From assembly GCF_000720185.1 (NCBI RefSeq), contig NZ_JOIY01000004.1:186001-250000 (forward strand): a stretch of DNA of 64,000 bases, read 5' to 3'. A program made the translations under genes and the position numbers. The notes beneath the pieces are model-generated. The model made no database searches. It was not told the origin of the DNA and saw only the letters and a program-made list of their open reading frames with translations. Below, one piece after another: positions 17,651 through 27,144 of this stretch (its first letter is position 1; each line of letters opens with the position of its first letter). Source of the DNA: Streptomyces sp. NRRL S-340. Lineage in GTDB: Bacteria > Actinomycetota > Actinomycetes > Streptomycetales > Streptomycetaceae.

Positions 17651-19588
17651 TCACGCCGACAGTTCCTCGCGCAGCGCGTCCCGCAGCCGTGCCGCCCGCT
17701 GGGCGACCTCGCGCGGGCCCAGCGCCACGGCCCGGTCGGCCCAGCGCTGCCCCTCCGCCAGTTCGCCCCGCCGCGCGCAGACGAGCGCCAGCCGCAGCGC
17801 CGCCCTCCCGTGCCCGGCATCGGCGGCCCGGGTCCACCACAGGACCGCCTCCGGCTCGCTGCCCTCCCGGGCGAGCAGCAGCCCGAGGTTGAACGCGCCG
17901 TTGCGGGAGCCGGCCTCCGCGGCCTCCCGGTACCACCGTGCCGCCTCGACCACGTCCCCGCGTGCGGCGGCCAGCATGCCCACCCGCACCTGCGCGCGGC
18001 GGTGGCCCTGGGAGGCCGCCCGCTCGTACCACTCCTCGCACTCGGTCTTCTCGTGGATCACCGACTCCCCGAGTTCGTGCGCCGGCGGCGGCGGACGGCG
18101 CGCGTCGAGCAGGGACGCCAGCCGGTACGCGGCCTCCGCGCTCCCGCCGCCTGCCGCGCACCGCAGGTGCCGCTCGGCCTCCCGCTCGTCGCCGCCGCGC
18201 AGCCGGGCCATCCCCACCTGGAGGGCCGCCTCGGTGTGCCCGGCCGCCGCCGCCCGCTCGTACCAGCGCAGCGCCTCGGCCTCCAGGCCGCGCCCCGCGT
18301 AGAGGATGCCCAGGTTGAAGGCGGCGTCGACGCTGCCGGCCTCGGCCGCCTTGGAGAACCACGGCTCCGCCCCGGTCGTGTCCCCGCCCTGGAGCAGCAG
18401 GACGGCCAGCGCGTTCGCGGCCTCCCGGTGGCCGGCGTAGGCCGCGTGCCGGTACCACTGCTCGGCCTGGGGGGTGCGTCCCTGCTCGGCGCAGAGCAGC
18501 GCCAGGTTGTAGGCGCCGTTGACGTCACCGGCGTCCATCGCCGCGCGGTACCAGCGCTCGGCGGTCTGCGTCTCACCGCGCTCGGCGTGCAGCGCGCCCA
18601 GCGCGTTCGCCGCGTTGCCGTCGCCGTCCTGGGCGGCGCGCAGCCACCACACGGCGGCGCTCTCGGTGTCCCCCGCGTCGCGCAGCAGGAAGCCGAGCGC
18701 GCAGGCCGCCCGCGCCTCGCCGTCCTTGGCGGACGTCAGGTACCAGCGGCCGGCCTCCTTCAGCTCGCCCCGCTTCTCCAGGATCGCGCCCAGGTGGAGC
18801 GCGGCACGCCGGTGCCCGCGGGCGGCGGCCTGCCGGTACCACTGCTCGGCCTCGGCCGGCGGGCCCGCGCCGCTGTCCGCGGCGGACTCCCCGGCCCGCC
18901 GGTCCAGTGCCCGCGCCAGGCGGTACGCGGCCTCCCGGTGCCCCCGCTCGGCGGCGACGCGCATCCAGCGCTCGGCCTCCGCGTCGGCACGGTGTTCGAG
19001 CAGGTCGGCGAGTGCGTAGGCGCCCAGGACATGGCCCTGCTCGGCGGACTGGCGCAGCCAGTACTCGGCGGCGGGCTCGTCGCCGCGCTCGCGGTGGTGC
19101 CGTCCGAGCGCGTGGGCGGCCGGGGCCGAGCCCGCGACGGCGGCGATACGCCACCAGCCGGCCGCCTCGTCGGCGTACCCGCGCTGCTGGAGGAGGACTC
19201 CCAGGTTGTTGGCCGCCGCCCGGTCACCGGCCGCGGTGGCGGCACGCAGGTGGGGTTCGGCCCCGTCGAGGTCGCCGCGGCGCAGCAGCATGGCCCCGAG
19301 GACGCTCATCGCCTCGACGTCGCCGGCCTCGGCGGCGAGCCGGCGGCGCGCCAGCTCGGCGACCTCGTCGGCGACCGCGCCGGTCTCGTCGGTGCCGGTC
19401 CCTTCGGTGCCGGCCCCGTCCAGGCCGAGCGGGACCGCACCGGTCCGGTCCGTGCCCGCGTGACGTGTACCGGTCGCGTACGGGTGCGCGCTTCCGGCCC
19501 CCTCGGGCTCCTCGACCGGCCCGCGATCGGAAGTCTGCACAAATCGCCCTGACTCGAACAGAGTTACCTTGTCCCCCATAACGTCCAT
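17651..19588 (-). CDS. Sel1-like/TPR repeat protein
   Basis: 645 residues. A variable N-terminal part of about 75 residues is followed by some 14 repeats of about 36 residues with the Sel1 pattern (A..WYR.AA..GH..AA..LG.L...RG). It is an all-helical solenoid for protein binding, with no enzymatic domain or signal peptide. Such proteins occur in conserved single copy in Streptomyces; the role is unknown. ATG 19588 follows AGGTGG by about eight bases; ATG 19579 is the alternative. A pair of GGTATACC/GGTGTACC boxes lies just upstream. Confidence 0.88.
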   Translation of the reverse strand: MDVMGDKVTLFESGRFVQTSDRGPVEEPEGAGSAHPYATGTRHAGTDRTGAVPLGLDGAGTEGTGTDETGAVADEVAELARRRLAAEAGDVEAMSVLGAMLLRRGDLDGAEPHLRAATAAGDRAAANNLGVLLQQRGYADEAAGWWRIAAVAGSAPAAHALGRHHRERGDEPAAEYWLRQSAEQGHVLGAYALADLLEHRADAEAERWMRVAAERGHREAAYRLARALDRRAGESAADSGAGPPAEAEQWYRQAAARGHRRAALHLGAILEKRGELKEAGRWYLTSAKDGEARAACALGFLLRDAGDTESAAVWWLRAAQDGDGNAANALGALHAERGETQTAERWYRAAMDAGDVNGAYNLALLCAEQGRTPQAEQWYRHAAYAGHREAANALAVLLLQGGDTTGAEPWFSKAAEAGSVDAAFNLGILYAGRGLEAEALRWYERAAAAGHTEAALQVGMARLRGGDEREAERHLRCAAGGGSAEAAYRLASLLDARRPPPPAHELGESVIHEKTECEEWYERAASQGHRRAQVRVGMLAAARGDVVEAARWYREAAEAGSRNGAFNLGLLLAREGSEPEAVLWWTRAADAGHGRAALRLALVCARRGELAEGQRWADRAVALGPREVAQRAARLRDALREELSA

Positions 19589-19608
19589 CGTCGCACCACC
19601 TGCAACCT

Positions 19609-19626
19609 GGGTACACCTGGTATACC
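19609..19626 (-). promoter_or_regulatory. Tandem palindromic boxes upstream of the Sel1 gene
   Basis: Minus strand reads GGTATACCAGGTGTACCC: a perfect GGTATACC palindrome followed after two bases by a near copy, 20 bases before the start codon. It is a plausible repressor site close to the transcription start. Confidence 0.35.
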
Positions 19627-19751
19627 GCAGCCAGTGAGGTCACTTCAGCGTTTTGTCGACATGCCCACAGAGAGACAAGTCAAACACAGATCGCCCAACT
19701 CCCCTCGGCGGCACGGCGGTCCGACAGGCCGGTACATGCGTTCGCACATTG

Positions 19752-19787
19752 CGGAGGCCCGGATCCGCATCGGGATCCGGGCCTCCG
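19752..19787 (-). terminator. Terminator of the UPF0182 gene
   Basis: Perfect 15-bp stem CGGAGGCCCGGATCC / GGATCCGGGCCTCCG with a 6-base loop, 17 bases past the stop codon. Confidence 0.8.
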
Positions 19788-19803
19788 AGTCGGTCAGGAA
19801 CGG

Positions 19804-22794
19804 TCAGGTTCCGTTCCCGCTTTTGTCATTTCCGTTCTTGGCGTCACCATTCCCGGCACCACCGGTTCTGGCGCCACCGGTTGCGGCGTCACCGTTCCTG
19901 GCAGCGCCGTTCTTGCCGCTGCTCTGCTTCCGGGCCTCGGCCTGGGCGTCCTCGGCCCGCTTGAGCGCGTCCCGCAATTCCTGCTGCGCCTTGCCGTACG
20001 CCTGCCAGTCGGTCGGCTTCTTGTTCAGCGCGGTCTGGCCCTCGTCGAACGCCTTCTGGGCGTCCTCCAGCGCCTGCTGGACCGTCGGACTGCTCGACGC
20101 CGGCGGGTTGCCGGTGCCGGTCCCCGTGTCCGGCGGCGGGTTCGCGGCACCGGAGGTCCCGAAGACCTTGTCGAGCGCCTGGCCGAGGCTGTCCTCGAAC
20201 GCGGTGGCCCCGCCGTAGGTCACCAGGACCTTGCGCATCAGCGGGTACTTGAGCTGTCCGCCGCGCACGTAGACCGGTTCGACGTAGAGGAATCCGCCGT
20301 CGAGCGGGATGGTGAGCAGGTTGCCGTACTCGATCTCCGAATCGCCGCCTCTGATGAGCTTCACGAACTCGGCGATGTTCTGCGAGGAGTTGGAGTTGAA
20401 CTGGCTCTGCACCTGTTTCGGGCCGCCGACCGTCGTGCTTCTCGGCTTCAGGATCCTGATCTTGCCGTAGTCGGACGTGCCCGCCTGCGAGTCGACCGCC
20501 ATGAACGCGCTGAGGTTGTCCCGGCCGTTGGGCGTGAACGTCGTCGTGAGCGAGAACGCCTGGGACGCCTGGCCGGGCATCTTCATGGTCAGGTAGTACG
20601 GCGGCACCGCGTTGCCCGACTTGTTCGTCGGGTCGTCGGGCACCTGCCAGACCTCGCTGCTGCTGAGGAAGGTCTGCGCGTCCTGCACGTGGTAACGCGT
20701 GAGCAGCTCGCGCTGGACCTTGAACAGGTCCTGCGGGTAGCGCAGGTGCTCCATCAGCTGGGAGGAGATCGCCGTCTTCGGCTGCACCGTGCCGGGGAAG
20801 GCCTTCATCCAGGTCTTCAGGACCGGGTCCTGGGTGTCCCACTGGTACAGCTTGACCTCACCGGTGTAGGCGTCCACGGTCGCCTTCACCGAGTTGCGGA
20901 TGTAGTTGACCTGGTTCTGCTGGGCCACCACCGCGCGCTGGTTGTTGTTGTACGTCAGCGAGTCGGCCGTGGTGTCGCCCAGCGTCGTACGGGAGGCGTA
21001 CGGATAGCCGTTGGTCGTCGTGTAGGCGTCGACGATCCACTGGATGCGGCCCTTGACCACCGCCGGGTAGGCGTCACCGTCGATGGTCAGCCAGGGCGCC
21101 ACCGCCTCGACGCGCTCCTTGGGCGTGCGGTTGTACAGGATCCGCGAACCGTCCCCGATGGCGCCGGAGTACAGGATCTGCGGCTCGCCGAACGCCAGCG
21201 CGTACGCGGCCCGGTTGACCGGGCTGGACAGGCTGACACCGCTCCCGCCCTGATAACTGGTGGTCTTCTCGCCGTCGTTGTTCGAGTAGTCGATCTCCTT
21301 CTGGGGACCGCCGACGATCGAGTAGGTGGTGGTCTTCTCGCCGTAGTAGACGCGCTGCTCGTACGTGCCGAGGTCGCCGGTGGACGGCAGGTTCTTCTCG
21401 GTGAAGACCGGCTCGCCGTTGCTGGCCTCGGTGCCCTTGGCGGCGACCACGCCGTAACCGTGGGTGTAACGGAAGTGGCTGTTGATCCAGTTCTTCTTGA
21501 TGCCGTCGAAGTTCAGCTCGCGCAGGCCGACGACCGTGTCCTGGACCTTGCCGTCCTTGGTGGGGTACCGGTCCACGTCCAGGTTGTTCGGGAAGGTGTA
21601 GAACCCGCGGATCTGCTGGATCTGCTGGAAGGTGGGCGAGACGATGTTCGGGTCGAGGATGCGGACGCTCGCCGTCTTGTCCACCTGGTCGCGCAGCGTC
21701 GACCTGTCCTTGGTGCTGCTCGTGCCGTCGTAGTCGGACACCTCGGTGTGGTCGATGCCGTACGCCTCACGCGTCGCCTCGATGTTCTTCGCGACGTACG
21801 GTGCTTCCTTGGCCTGCTCGTTGGGCTGCACCTGGAACTTCTGGACGATCGCCGGGTACAGACCGCCGATGAGGATCGCCGAGAGCACCATCAGGCCGAA
21901 GCCGATCACCGGCAGCTGCCAGGTGCGCCGCCACAGCGTGGCGAAGAACAGCAGCGCGCAGATGACGGCGATGCAGAACAGGATCGTCTTGGCCGGCAGG
22001 TAGGCGTTGGCGTCGACGTATCTCAGGCCCGTCCAGTTGTCGGTGGCCTTGAAGTCGCTGGACTTGACCGCGAGCCCGTACCGGTCGAGCCAGTACGCGA
22101 CGGCCTTCAGCGCGACGAAGACACCGAGCAGGACCGACAGGTGCCCGGTGGCCGCGGCCGTGGCCCGCGCACCGGGGCTGGTGACCCGCAGTCCGCCGTA
22201 CAGGTAGTGGGTCAGCACCGCGGCGATCAGGGACAGGATCGTGGCGGCGAAGCCGAAGCCCAGCAGGAAGCGGTACCAGGGCAGGTCGAAGGCGTAGAAC
22301 GACACGTCGAGGTGGAACTGCGGGTCGGTCCTGTGGAACGGCACGCCGTTGACCCACAGCAGCCAGGTCCGCCACTGGCCGGCGGCGGAGGCCCCCGCGA
22401 TCAGGCCCACCACGGCCGTGATCCCGCACAGCAGCCACTTCTTGTACGGCGCGATGCCCATCCGGTAGCGGTCGAGGTTCTGCTGCTCCATCGACATGGC
22501 GCTCAGCGGGGGCCGCAGCCGGTGCGCGAGCCAGACGTTGAACCCCACGGCCAGCGCCATCAGCAGACCGAAGACGAAGAACAGCCCGATCTTGGTCCAC
22601 AGTGTGGTGGTGAACACGGACGAGTAGTGCACCGACCGGTACCACAGCCAGTCCGTCCAGAAGCCCGCGAACATCGTGAACGCGATGCCGAGAGCGGCAA
22701 GGACGCCCAGTGTCATCAGCAGGGTCCGGGCTCGCCGGGACGGGCGGCCGACTCTGATCCGCGGCCCGGACGGGCCTCCGCCGCGGTCCGGCAT
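19804..22794 (-). CDS. UPF0182 family large membrane protein
   Basis: Nearly 1000 residues: seven hydrophobic helices in the first 330 residues, then a large probably extracytoplasmic domain (residues 340-880). An alanine/lysine-rich tail follows with coiled-coil-like [16 protein letters not shown] and degenerate GG/NG repeats. UPF0182 is universal in actinobacteria (Rv3193c in M. tuberculosis) and has no established function. Start ATG 22794 ([12 protein letters not shown]) is preferred; a GTG at 22815 is possible, and neither has a good ribosome site. The tail repeats ([19 protein letters not shown]) make the 3' end low-complexity. Confidence 0.9.
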   Translation of the reverse strand: MPDRGGGPSGPRIRVGRPSRRARTLLMTLGVLAALGIAFTMFAGFWTDWLWYRSVHYSSVFTTTLWTKIGLFFVFGLLMALAVGFNVWLAHRLRPPLSAMSMEQQNLDRYRMGIAPYKKWLLCGITAVVGLIAGASAAGQWRTWLLWVNGVPFHRTDPQFHLDVSFYAFDLPWYRFLLGFGFAATILSLIAAVLTHYLYGGLRVTSPGARATAAATGHLSVLLGVFVALKAVAYWLDRYGLAVKSSDFKATDNWTGLRYVDANAYLPAKTILFCIAVICALLFFATLWRRTWQLPVIGFGLMVLSAILIGGLYPAIVQKFQVQPNEQAKEAPYVAKNIEATREAYGIDHTEVSDYDGTSSTKDRSTLRDQVDKTASVRILDPNIVSPTFQQIQQIRGFYTFPNNLDVDRYPTKDGKVQDTVVGLRELNFDGIKKNWINSHFRYTHGYGVVAAKGTEASNGEPVFTEKNLPSTGDLGTYEQRVYYGEKTTTYSIVGGPQKEIDYSNNDGEKTTSYQGGSGVSLSSPVNRAAYALAFGEPQILYSGAIGDGSRILYNRTPKERVEAVAPWLTIDGDAYPAVVKGRIQWIVDAYTTTNGYPYASRTTLGDTTADSLTYNNNQRAVVAQQNQVNYIRNSVKATVDAYTGEVKLYQWDTQDPVLKTWMKAFPGTVQPKTAISSQLMEHLRYPQDLFKVQRELLTRYHVQDAQTFLSSSEVWQVPDDPTNKSGNAVPPYYLTMKMPGQASQAFSLTTTFTPNGRDNLSAFMAVDSQAGTSDYGKIRILKPRSTTVGGPKQVQSQFNSNSSQNIAEFVKLIRGGDSEIEYGNLLTIPLDGGFLYVEPVYVRGGQLKYPLMRKVLVTYGGATAFEDSLGQALDKVFGTSGAANPPPDTGTGTGNPPASSSPTVQQALEDAQKAFDEGQTALNKKPTDWQAYGKAQQELRDALKRAEDAQAEARKQSSGKNGAARNGDAATGGARTGGAGNGDAKNGNDKSGNGT

Positions 22795-22969
22795 CTGGAA
22801 AGCCAAGGTGCGCACCTCGAAGTTCGCTGGTGGTTCGCTGTCGTTGCGTCAGGCCCCCGTGTCCGCGGACCGTACGGTGCGCCCTCCGATCGCGGGCGCA
22901 CACCTATGCAACTTACTCACCGTTTATTCGGTTCCCGATTCCGGCCGGGAACGAGGCAGGATTGTGACC

Positions 22970-23512
22970 ATGTCCAACACTCCCATGGCAGCGAACCCGC
23001 TCACCCGGGCCGTACTCGAGATCGACGAGTACGCCTCCGGCCTCGGCTGGGACCAGCCCGCTCGCCTCTTCGCCCTCGTCGACACCGCACGGCTGCGGAC
23101 CGAGGAACCCGCCCTCGCCGCCCAGCTCGGCCTCCAGGACGAGCCGGAGACCTCCGGTCTCACCCCGATCGAGCAGGACGAGGTCCCCGCGGACCGCCCG
23201 CTCGACGAGTTCCTCGCCACGATCGCCTGGCCCGACGCGGTCGCGGGCTGCGCGCTCACCGTGGAGCGCCTGATGCTGCCGCCGTCCGCCGAGGCCCAGG
23301 TCCCGCAGGGGCTGGACGAGACGAAGCTCACCCAGTGGGTGGCCGGCCACCCCGAGCGCCAGGAGGTCCGCATGACGGTCGCCGTGCTGCGCGACGGCTC
23401 CCGGGACTCGGCGCTGCGGCTGCGGGAGAAGGACTCCGCCACGGAGGTCCTCACCGGCTCCGGGCTGGTACCGGGCCTGGCGGAGGCTCTGGCGGCCACG
23501 TTCGAGGACTGA
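22970..23512 (+). CDS. PPA1309-family conserved actinobacterial protein
   Basis: 180-residue soluble protein. The opening MAANPLTRAVLEIDEYASGLGWDQPARLFALV and the WPDAVAGCALTVERL segment match a conserved actinobacterial family usually called PPA1309-like, of unknown function. It is divergent from the UPF0182 gene, an arrangement I recall as conserved. A GTG two codons upstream (22964) is an alternative start. Confidence 0.85.
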   Translation: MSNTPMAANPLTRAVLEIDEYASGLGWDQPARLFALVDTARLRTEEPALAAQLGLQDEPETSGLTPIEQDEVPADRPLDEFLATIAWPDAVAGCALTVERLMLPPSAEAQVPQGLDETKLTQWVAGHPERQEVRMTVAVLRDGSRDSALRLREKDSATEVLTGSGLVPGLAEALAATFED

Positions 23513-23660
23513 GGCGCGGGGCGCGGGAACCGCTCCGCGAGCGCTGGGGGCGCCGGGGGGCGCCGGGGCGCCCTCTGAGCGCCGGGGGCGGCGCGGGGCT
23601 GTGCGGGCGGGCCGTGAGGGCTCTGAGCACGGTGGGGGGCCGTGAGGGGCTGTGAGCCTG

Positions 23661-23690
23661 CGCGGCCGGGGCCATGGGGCTCCGGCCGCG
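23661..23690. terminator. Bidirectional hairpin between convergent genes
   Basis: CGCGGCCGG / CCGGCCGCG stem with a 12-base loop that can pair further, between gene ends at 23512 and 23719. The preceding 150 bases are G-rich low-complexity sequence with no gene. Confidence 0.65.
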
Positions 23691-23718
23691 CACGGCCGCG
23701 TCGGGGGCCGGTGGCCGG

Positions 23719-24816
23719 TCAGCCCTTGGCCGTGCAGGTCGGCAGGCCGGCGGTCCTGCCGGAGCGGATGTCCTTGAGGGCGCCGAGCGCGTCGCCGATG
23801 GTGCCGACCTTGACCAGGGTCAGTCCGGAGGGCGTGTCCTTCGCGGCGGCCGCGCAGTTTTCGGCGGGCGTCAGGAAGTACTGGGCGCCCTTGTCGCGTG
23901 CGCCGATGGTCTTCAGCTCGATGCCGCCGATCGGCCCGACCTTGCCGTCGTCGTCGATCGTCCCGGTGCCGGCCACGAACTTGCCGCCGGTCAGACTGCC
24001 CGGGGTGAGCTTGTCGTAGAGGCCCAGGGCGAACATCAGGCCGGCGCTGGGGCCGCCGACGTCCGCGAGCTTGATGTCGATCGTGAACGGGAAGGTGTGG
24101 TCGGTTCCCGCGGAGATCCCGACGACGGCCCGCTGGGGACCGCCGTCGTCGGACCGCGCCGTCGTGAGGGTGACGTCCTTGGTGGCCGTCGCCGTCCTGT
24201 GCACCTTCTCGGCGGCGGCCTGGTCCTTGGCGGGCACGATGGTGAAGACGACGTCCTGGCCCGGCTTGTGCCTGGTGACCAGCTTGGCGACGTCGGCGGG
24301 CTCCTTGACCGGGGTGCCGTCCACGGCCTTGATGACGTCACCGGCGTGCAGCCTGCCCTGCGCCGGGGTGCCCTTGACCACGGTCGAGACGATCACCCAG
24401 CTCTGCACCGGGATGCCGAGTTCCTTCAGCGCGGCGACCTTCGCGCTCTCCTGGGACTGGCTGAACTCCTCGGCGTTCTCCTGGCTGGACTGCTCCTCGG
24501 TCTTGCCGTCCGGGTAGAGCGTGTCGTGCGGGACGATCTTGTTGTCGTGGGCGAGCCAGCCGTAAACGGCCTCCACGAGGTTCATCCGGTAGTCGGGACT
24601 GGTGACCCGGACGGTGGTCATGTTCAGATGGCCGTCCGTCGGATAGGTCTTGTGCCCGCTGACCTGCAGCACCGGCTCGCCGTCGTGCTCACTGAGGGTG
24701 TTGACCGTGGGTCCCGGGGACATCTCCGCGTACGGCACCGGGAGGAAGACTCCCGCGCACAGGAGCGCGATCAGCATCAGGGTGGAGGCGAGCATCGTCG
24801 CGGTGCGGCGTGGCAT
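23719..24816 (-). CDS. PDZ-domain, Lon-like serine protease (S16, YlbL type)
   Basis: 365 residues: an N-terminal membrane anchor (residues 8-26), a PDZ domain (about 135-200) and an S16 Lon-type protease domain (about 225-360). Ser257 in GGPSAGL and Lys302 in GGIELK form the Ser-Lys dyad, 45 residues apart as in Lon. It acts outside the membrane on unknown substrates; Rv3194c is, to my knowledge, the M. tuberculosis counterpart. No ribosome site is present, and TACTGT ends six bases before the ATG, so a leaderless mRNA is likely. Confidence 0.93.
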   Translation of the reverse strand: MPRRTATMLASTLMLIALLCAGVFLPVPYAEMSPGPTVNTLSEHDGEPVLQVSGHKTYPTDGHLNMTTVRVTSPDYRMNLVEAVYGWLAHDNKIVPHDTLYPDGKTEEQSSQENAEEFSQSQESAKVAALKELGIPVQSWVIVSTVVKGTPAQGRLHAGDVIKAVDGTPVKEPADVAKLVTRHKPGQDVVFTIVPAKDQAAAEKVHRTATATKDVTLTTARSDDGGPQRAVVGISAGTDHTFPFTIDIKLADVGGPSAGLMFALGLYDKLTPGSLTGGKFVAGTGTIDDDGKVGPIGGIELKTIGARDKGAQYFLTPAENCAAAAKDTPSGLTLVKVGTIGDALGALKDIRSGRTAGLPTCTAKG

Positions 24817-24879
24817 GTCTCGACAGTACGTGACGGGTCTGTCGGCGCACCGTCAGGGCGGCCGTCCGCCGTCCTCGCT

Positions 24880-25044
24880 TCAGGTGCCGGACGTGGACCT
24901 CTCCATGGCCTCGCGGAAGCGGTTGTACCCGTCGAGTTCGGGGCCGTCGCTGCGAATCCTGCGCGTGCGGTTGGCCCAGCTCCCCCACAGACCGGCGGCT
25001 ATCCCGGCCACGAGTGGAATCAGCAACCAGGCGAGCGCTGCCAT
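24880..25044 (-). CDS. Small conserved membrane protein
   Basis: 54 residues: one transmembrane helix (LAWLLIPLVAGIAAGLWGSW) followed by a basic patch (NRTRRIR) and an acidic/basic tail. GGAGG lies five bases before the ATG, an ideal ribosome site, which fixes the start at 25044 rather than at the longer frame. It lies upstream of, and in the same orientation as, the PDZ protease with a 63-base gap. Function unknown. Confidence 0.75.
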   Translation of the reverse strand: MAALAWLLIPLVAGIAAGLWGSWANRTRRIRSDGPELDGYNRFREAMERSTSGT

Positions 25045-25217
25045 GCCGACCTCCCTACCCCAATCGAGCGACCGCGAGTGACTGATCAGCAGATTAACCA
25101 TCCGCACTGACAACGCTCGGGCCAGGGTGCCGGTTACGCAACCGGGGACGCGGCACGGCAGCTGCGCCGGGAAGCGGCCGCGTCACCGCCCACGGGCCCC
25201 GCGGGCGCCGGCCCGTC

Positions 25218-25679
25218 TCAGCAGGCCCCCACCCACTCCTGCGTACCGTCGGAGAACTTCTGGTGCTTCCAGATCGGCACCTCGTGCTTGAGGTCGTCGA
25301 TCAGCTTCCGGCAGGCCTCGAAGGCCTCGCCCCGGTGCGGGCACGACACGCCGACGACCACGGCGAGATCGCCGACCTTCAGATCCCCCACCCGGTGGAC
25401 GGCGGCGAGCGCCCGCACCGGGTACTCGGCCACGACCTTCTCGGCGATCCGCCGCATCTCGGCCTCGGCGCTGGGGTGGCAGGAGTACCCCAGCTCGTCG
25501 ACGTCGGCGCCCCCGTCATGGTTGCGCACGGTCCCCACGAACAGCGCCGTCCCCCCGGCCGCGTCGTCCCCGACGGCCCGGAAGACCTCGTCCAGGGACA
25601 GCGCGGTCTCCCGGATGCCGATGAGCTTGATGGGGTCGCCGGCCGCGTGCTCGCCGGGGTGATCGTGGATGGGTGCCAT
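25218..25679 (-). CDS. moaE: Molybdopterin synthase catalytic subunit
   Basis: Large subunit of molybdopterin synthase, which with MoaD-thiocarboxylate converts cPMP to molybdopterin. 153 residues with FVGTVRNHDGG, RVGDLKVGDLAVVVGVSCPHRGEAF and the catalytic-lysine region VPIWKHQKFSDGTQEWVG. Start ATG 25679 is preceded by GGGGG. It fits functionally with MoeZ (59.5 kb), which sulfurates MoaD-type carriers, but moaD is not in the window. Confidence 0.94.
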   Translation of the reverse strand: MAPIHDHPGEHAAGDPIKLIGIRETALSLDEVFRAVGDDAAGGTALFVGTVRNHDGGADVDELGYSCHPSAEAEMRRIAEKVVAEYPVRALAAVHRVGDLKVGDLAVVVGVSCPHRGEAFEACRKLIDDLKHEVPIWKHQKFSDGTQEWVGAC

Positions 25680-25812
25680 GCCCCCATCGTGCCGCACGCG
25701 CGCGGGGACACGGAATAGCGTGATCGCCCCGCACACCCGCGTACGGCTTTGGAGCCTCCTACGACGCCGGGCGGTCCGGCCGGGCGGCAGCCCCCGAGCG
25801 CGGCTGCCACGC

Positions 25813-25839
25813 CGGGCGGCCGGGCGGGGCGGCCGCCCG
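25813..25839 (-). terminator. Hairpin after the SDR gene
   Basis: CGGGCGGCC / GGCCGCCCG stem with a 9-base loop, directly after the stop at 25840. Confidence 0.6.
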
Positions 25840-26952
25840 TCAGATGCGGCGGCGCGCCTTGCGGGCCCGGCGCACCACCGCGGCGGCGCCCAGCAGCGCG
25901 ACGGTCGCACCCGCCGCACCCGCGGCCGTCGCGTCCTTGCGTCCCAGCCGGCGTCCGGCCACCGTGTGCCGCCCGGCGACCTCCTCCAGCAGCTCCGCGA
26001 GGACCTCCTCGTTCGTCCACTTCGGCCGCCACCCGGCGTCGTGCAGCCGGCTCCCGCTGACCACCCACGGGTACATCGTGTAGGCGAGGTCCCCGGCCGG
26101 GGACGGGGTGAGCCCGATCCGGTGCAGCCGGGCCGCCGCGCCGAGCGCGACCGCCGACGGCAGCTCCATCCGCCGGATCCCGCTCAGCTCCTCGACCTCC
26201 TCCTGCTCCAGCCAGCCGTCGCAGCCGACGGCCAGCTCCCCCTCCGCCTTCTCCAGCACGGCGTACTCCAGCGCGCTGCACAGGTCCTCGACGTGACAGA
26301 ACTGCCAGGCGGGCCGCGACCCGGCCACCACCAGCAGCCGGGGCGACTCGAAGTACCTGGTCAGCGCGGTGTCGGTGCCGCCGACCAGGACCGCGGGGCG
26401 GACGACGGTGACGTTGAGTCCGGGGTGCGCCCGGGGCGCGCGCCGCGCCAGCCGCTCGATCTCCAGCAGGTCCCCGACGCCGGTCGCCTCCGCGGTCGCC
26501 CGCAGCTCCGCGTCCTCGGACAGCGGCAGCTCGTTCTCCGGCAGCGCCCCGTAGACCATCGCCGAGGTGCACAGCACCACCCGGTGCACGCCGGCCGCGG
26601 CGGCCGCGGTCAGCACGGTCTGCGTCCCCCGGACGTTGTAGGCGCTGCGCGCGGCGGGGTCGGTCTCCAGGTCGAGGTCGAGCGCCAGGTGGACCACGAC
26701 GTCGGCGCCGCGCAGCCGGTCGGCGATCGCCGGGTCCCGCACGTCGAGGACGTGCCACTGCGCCGCCGCGCACTCCCCGCGCCGCTCGTCGATCGCGATG
26801 ACCTGCCTGACCTCGGCGGACGCGGCCAGCCGCTCGGTGAGCAGGGCACCGACCCCGCTCGCGGCTCCGGTGACCGCGACGACGGGCCCGCGCACGGCGG
26901 GGGTGCTTTCATGGTTTCGCGCTGCGCGAACCTGTGGATCTGGGGAACTCAC
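25840..26952 (-). CDS. NAD-dependent epimerase/dehydratase-like SDR with membrane tail
   Basis: 370-residue extended SDR. The Rossmann glycine motif is GAASGVGALL and the strand-4 block is VVHLALDLDLETDP. A Tyr sits in STAMVYGALPEN-like context (TSAMVYGAL), but the usual YxxxK lysine is absent, so catalysis is doubtful. The C-terminus has a hydrophobic helix (ATAAGAAGATVALLGAAAVV) followed by RRARKARRRI, suggesting membrane tethering. GTG 26952 has GGAGA six bases upstream; ATG 26979 is an alternative. It is divergent from the DUF2342 gene. The substrate is unknown. Confidence 0.85.
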   Translation of the reverse strand: MSSPDPQVRAARNHESTPAVRGPVVAVTGAASGVGALLTERLAASAEVRQVIAIDERRGECAAAQWHVLDVRDPAIADRLRGADVVVHLALDLDLETDPAARSAYNVRGTQTVLTAAAAAGVHRVVLCTSAMVYGALPENELPLSEDAELRATAEATGVGDLLEIERLARRAPRAHPGLNVTVVRPAVLVGGTDTALTRYFESPRLLVVAGSRPAWQFCHVEDLCSALEYAVLEKAEGELAVGCDGWLEQEEVEELSGIRRMELPSAVALGAAARLHRIGLTPSPAGDLAYTMYPWVVSGSRLHDAGWRPKWTNEEVLAELLEEVAGRHTVAGRRLGRKDATAAGAAGATVALLGAAAVVRRARKARRRI

Positions 26953-27144
26953 CGGGCGTCTCCAGCGGTTGTCTTCCATACGGGCGCGAATGACGCGTAC
27001 GTACCAGGTGGCATCCATCCTGCCGCAGGCGTCCTGTCGGCGAAGCACCGAGCCCCGAACCGCTCACGGTGTCTACGCTGGGTGGTGTTGTCGGGCAGCC
27101 GCGCCGCCGGAAAGAACCGGTGGCCTTACCAGCCGAGGAACCCC

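Noticed and set aside
23513..23660. G-rich repeats between the PPA1309-like and PDZ genes
   Set aside because: Irregular low-complexity sequence without a consistent unit or coding potential; only the hairpin at 23661-23690 is annotated.
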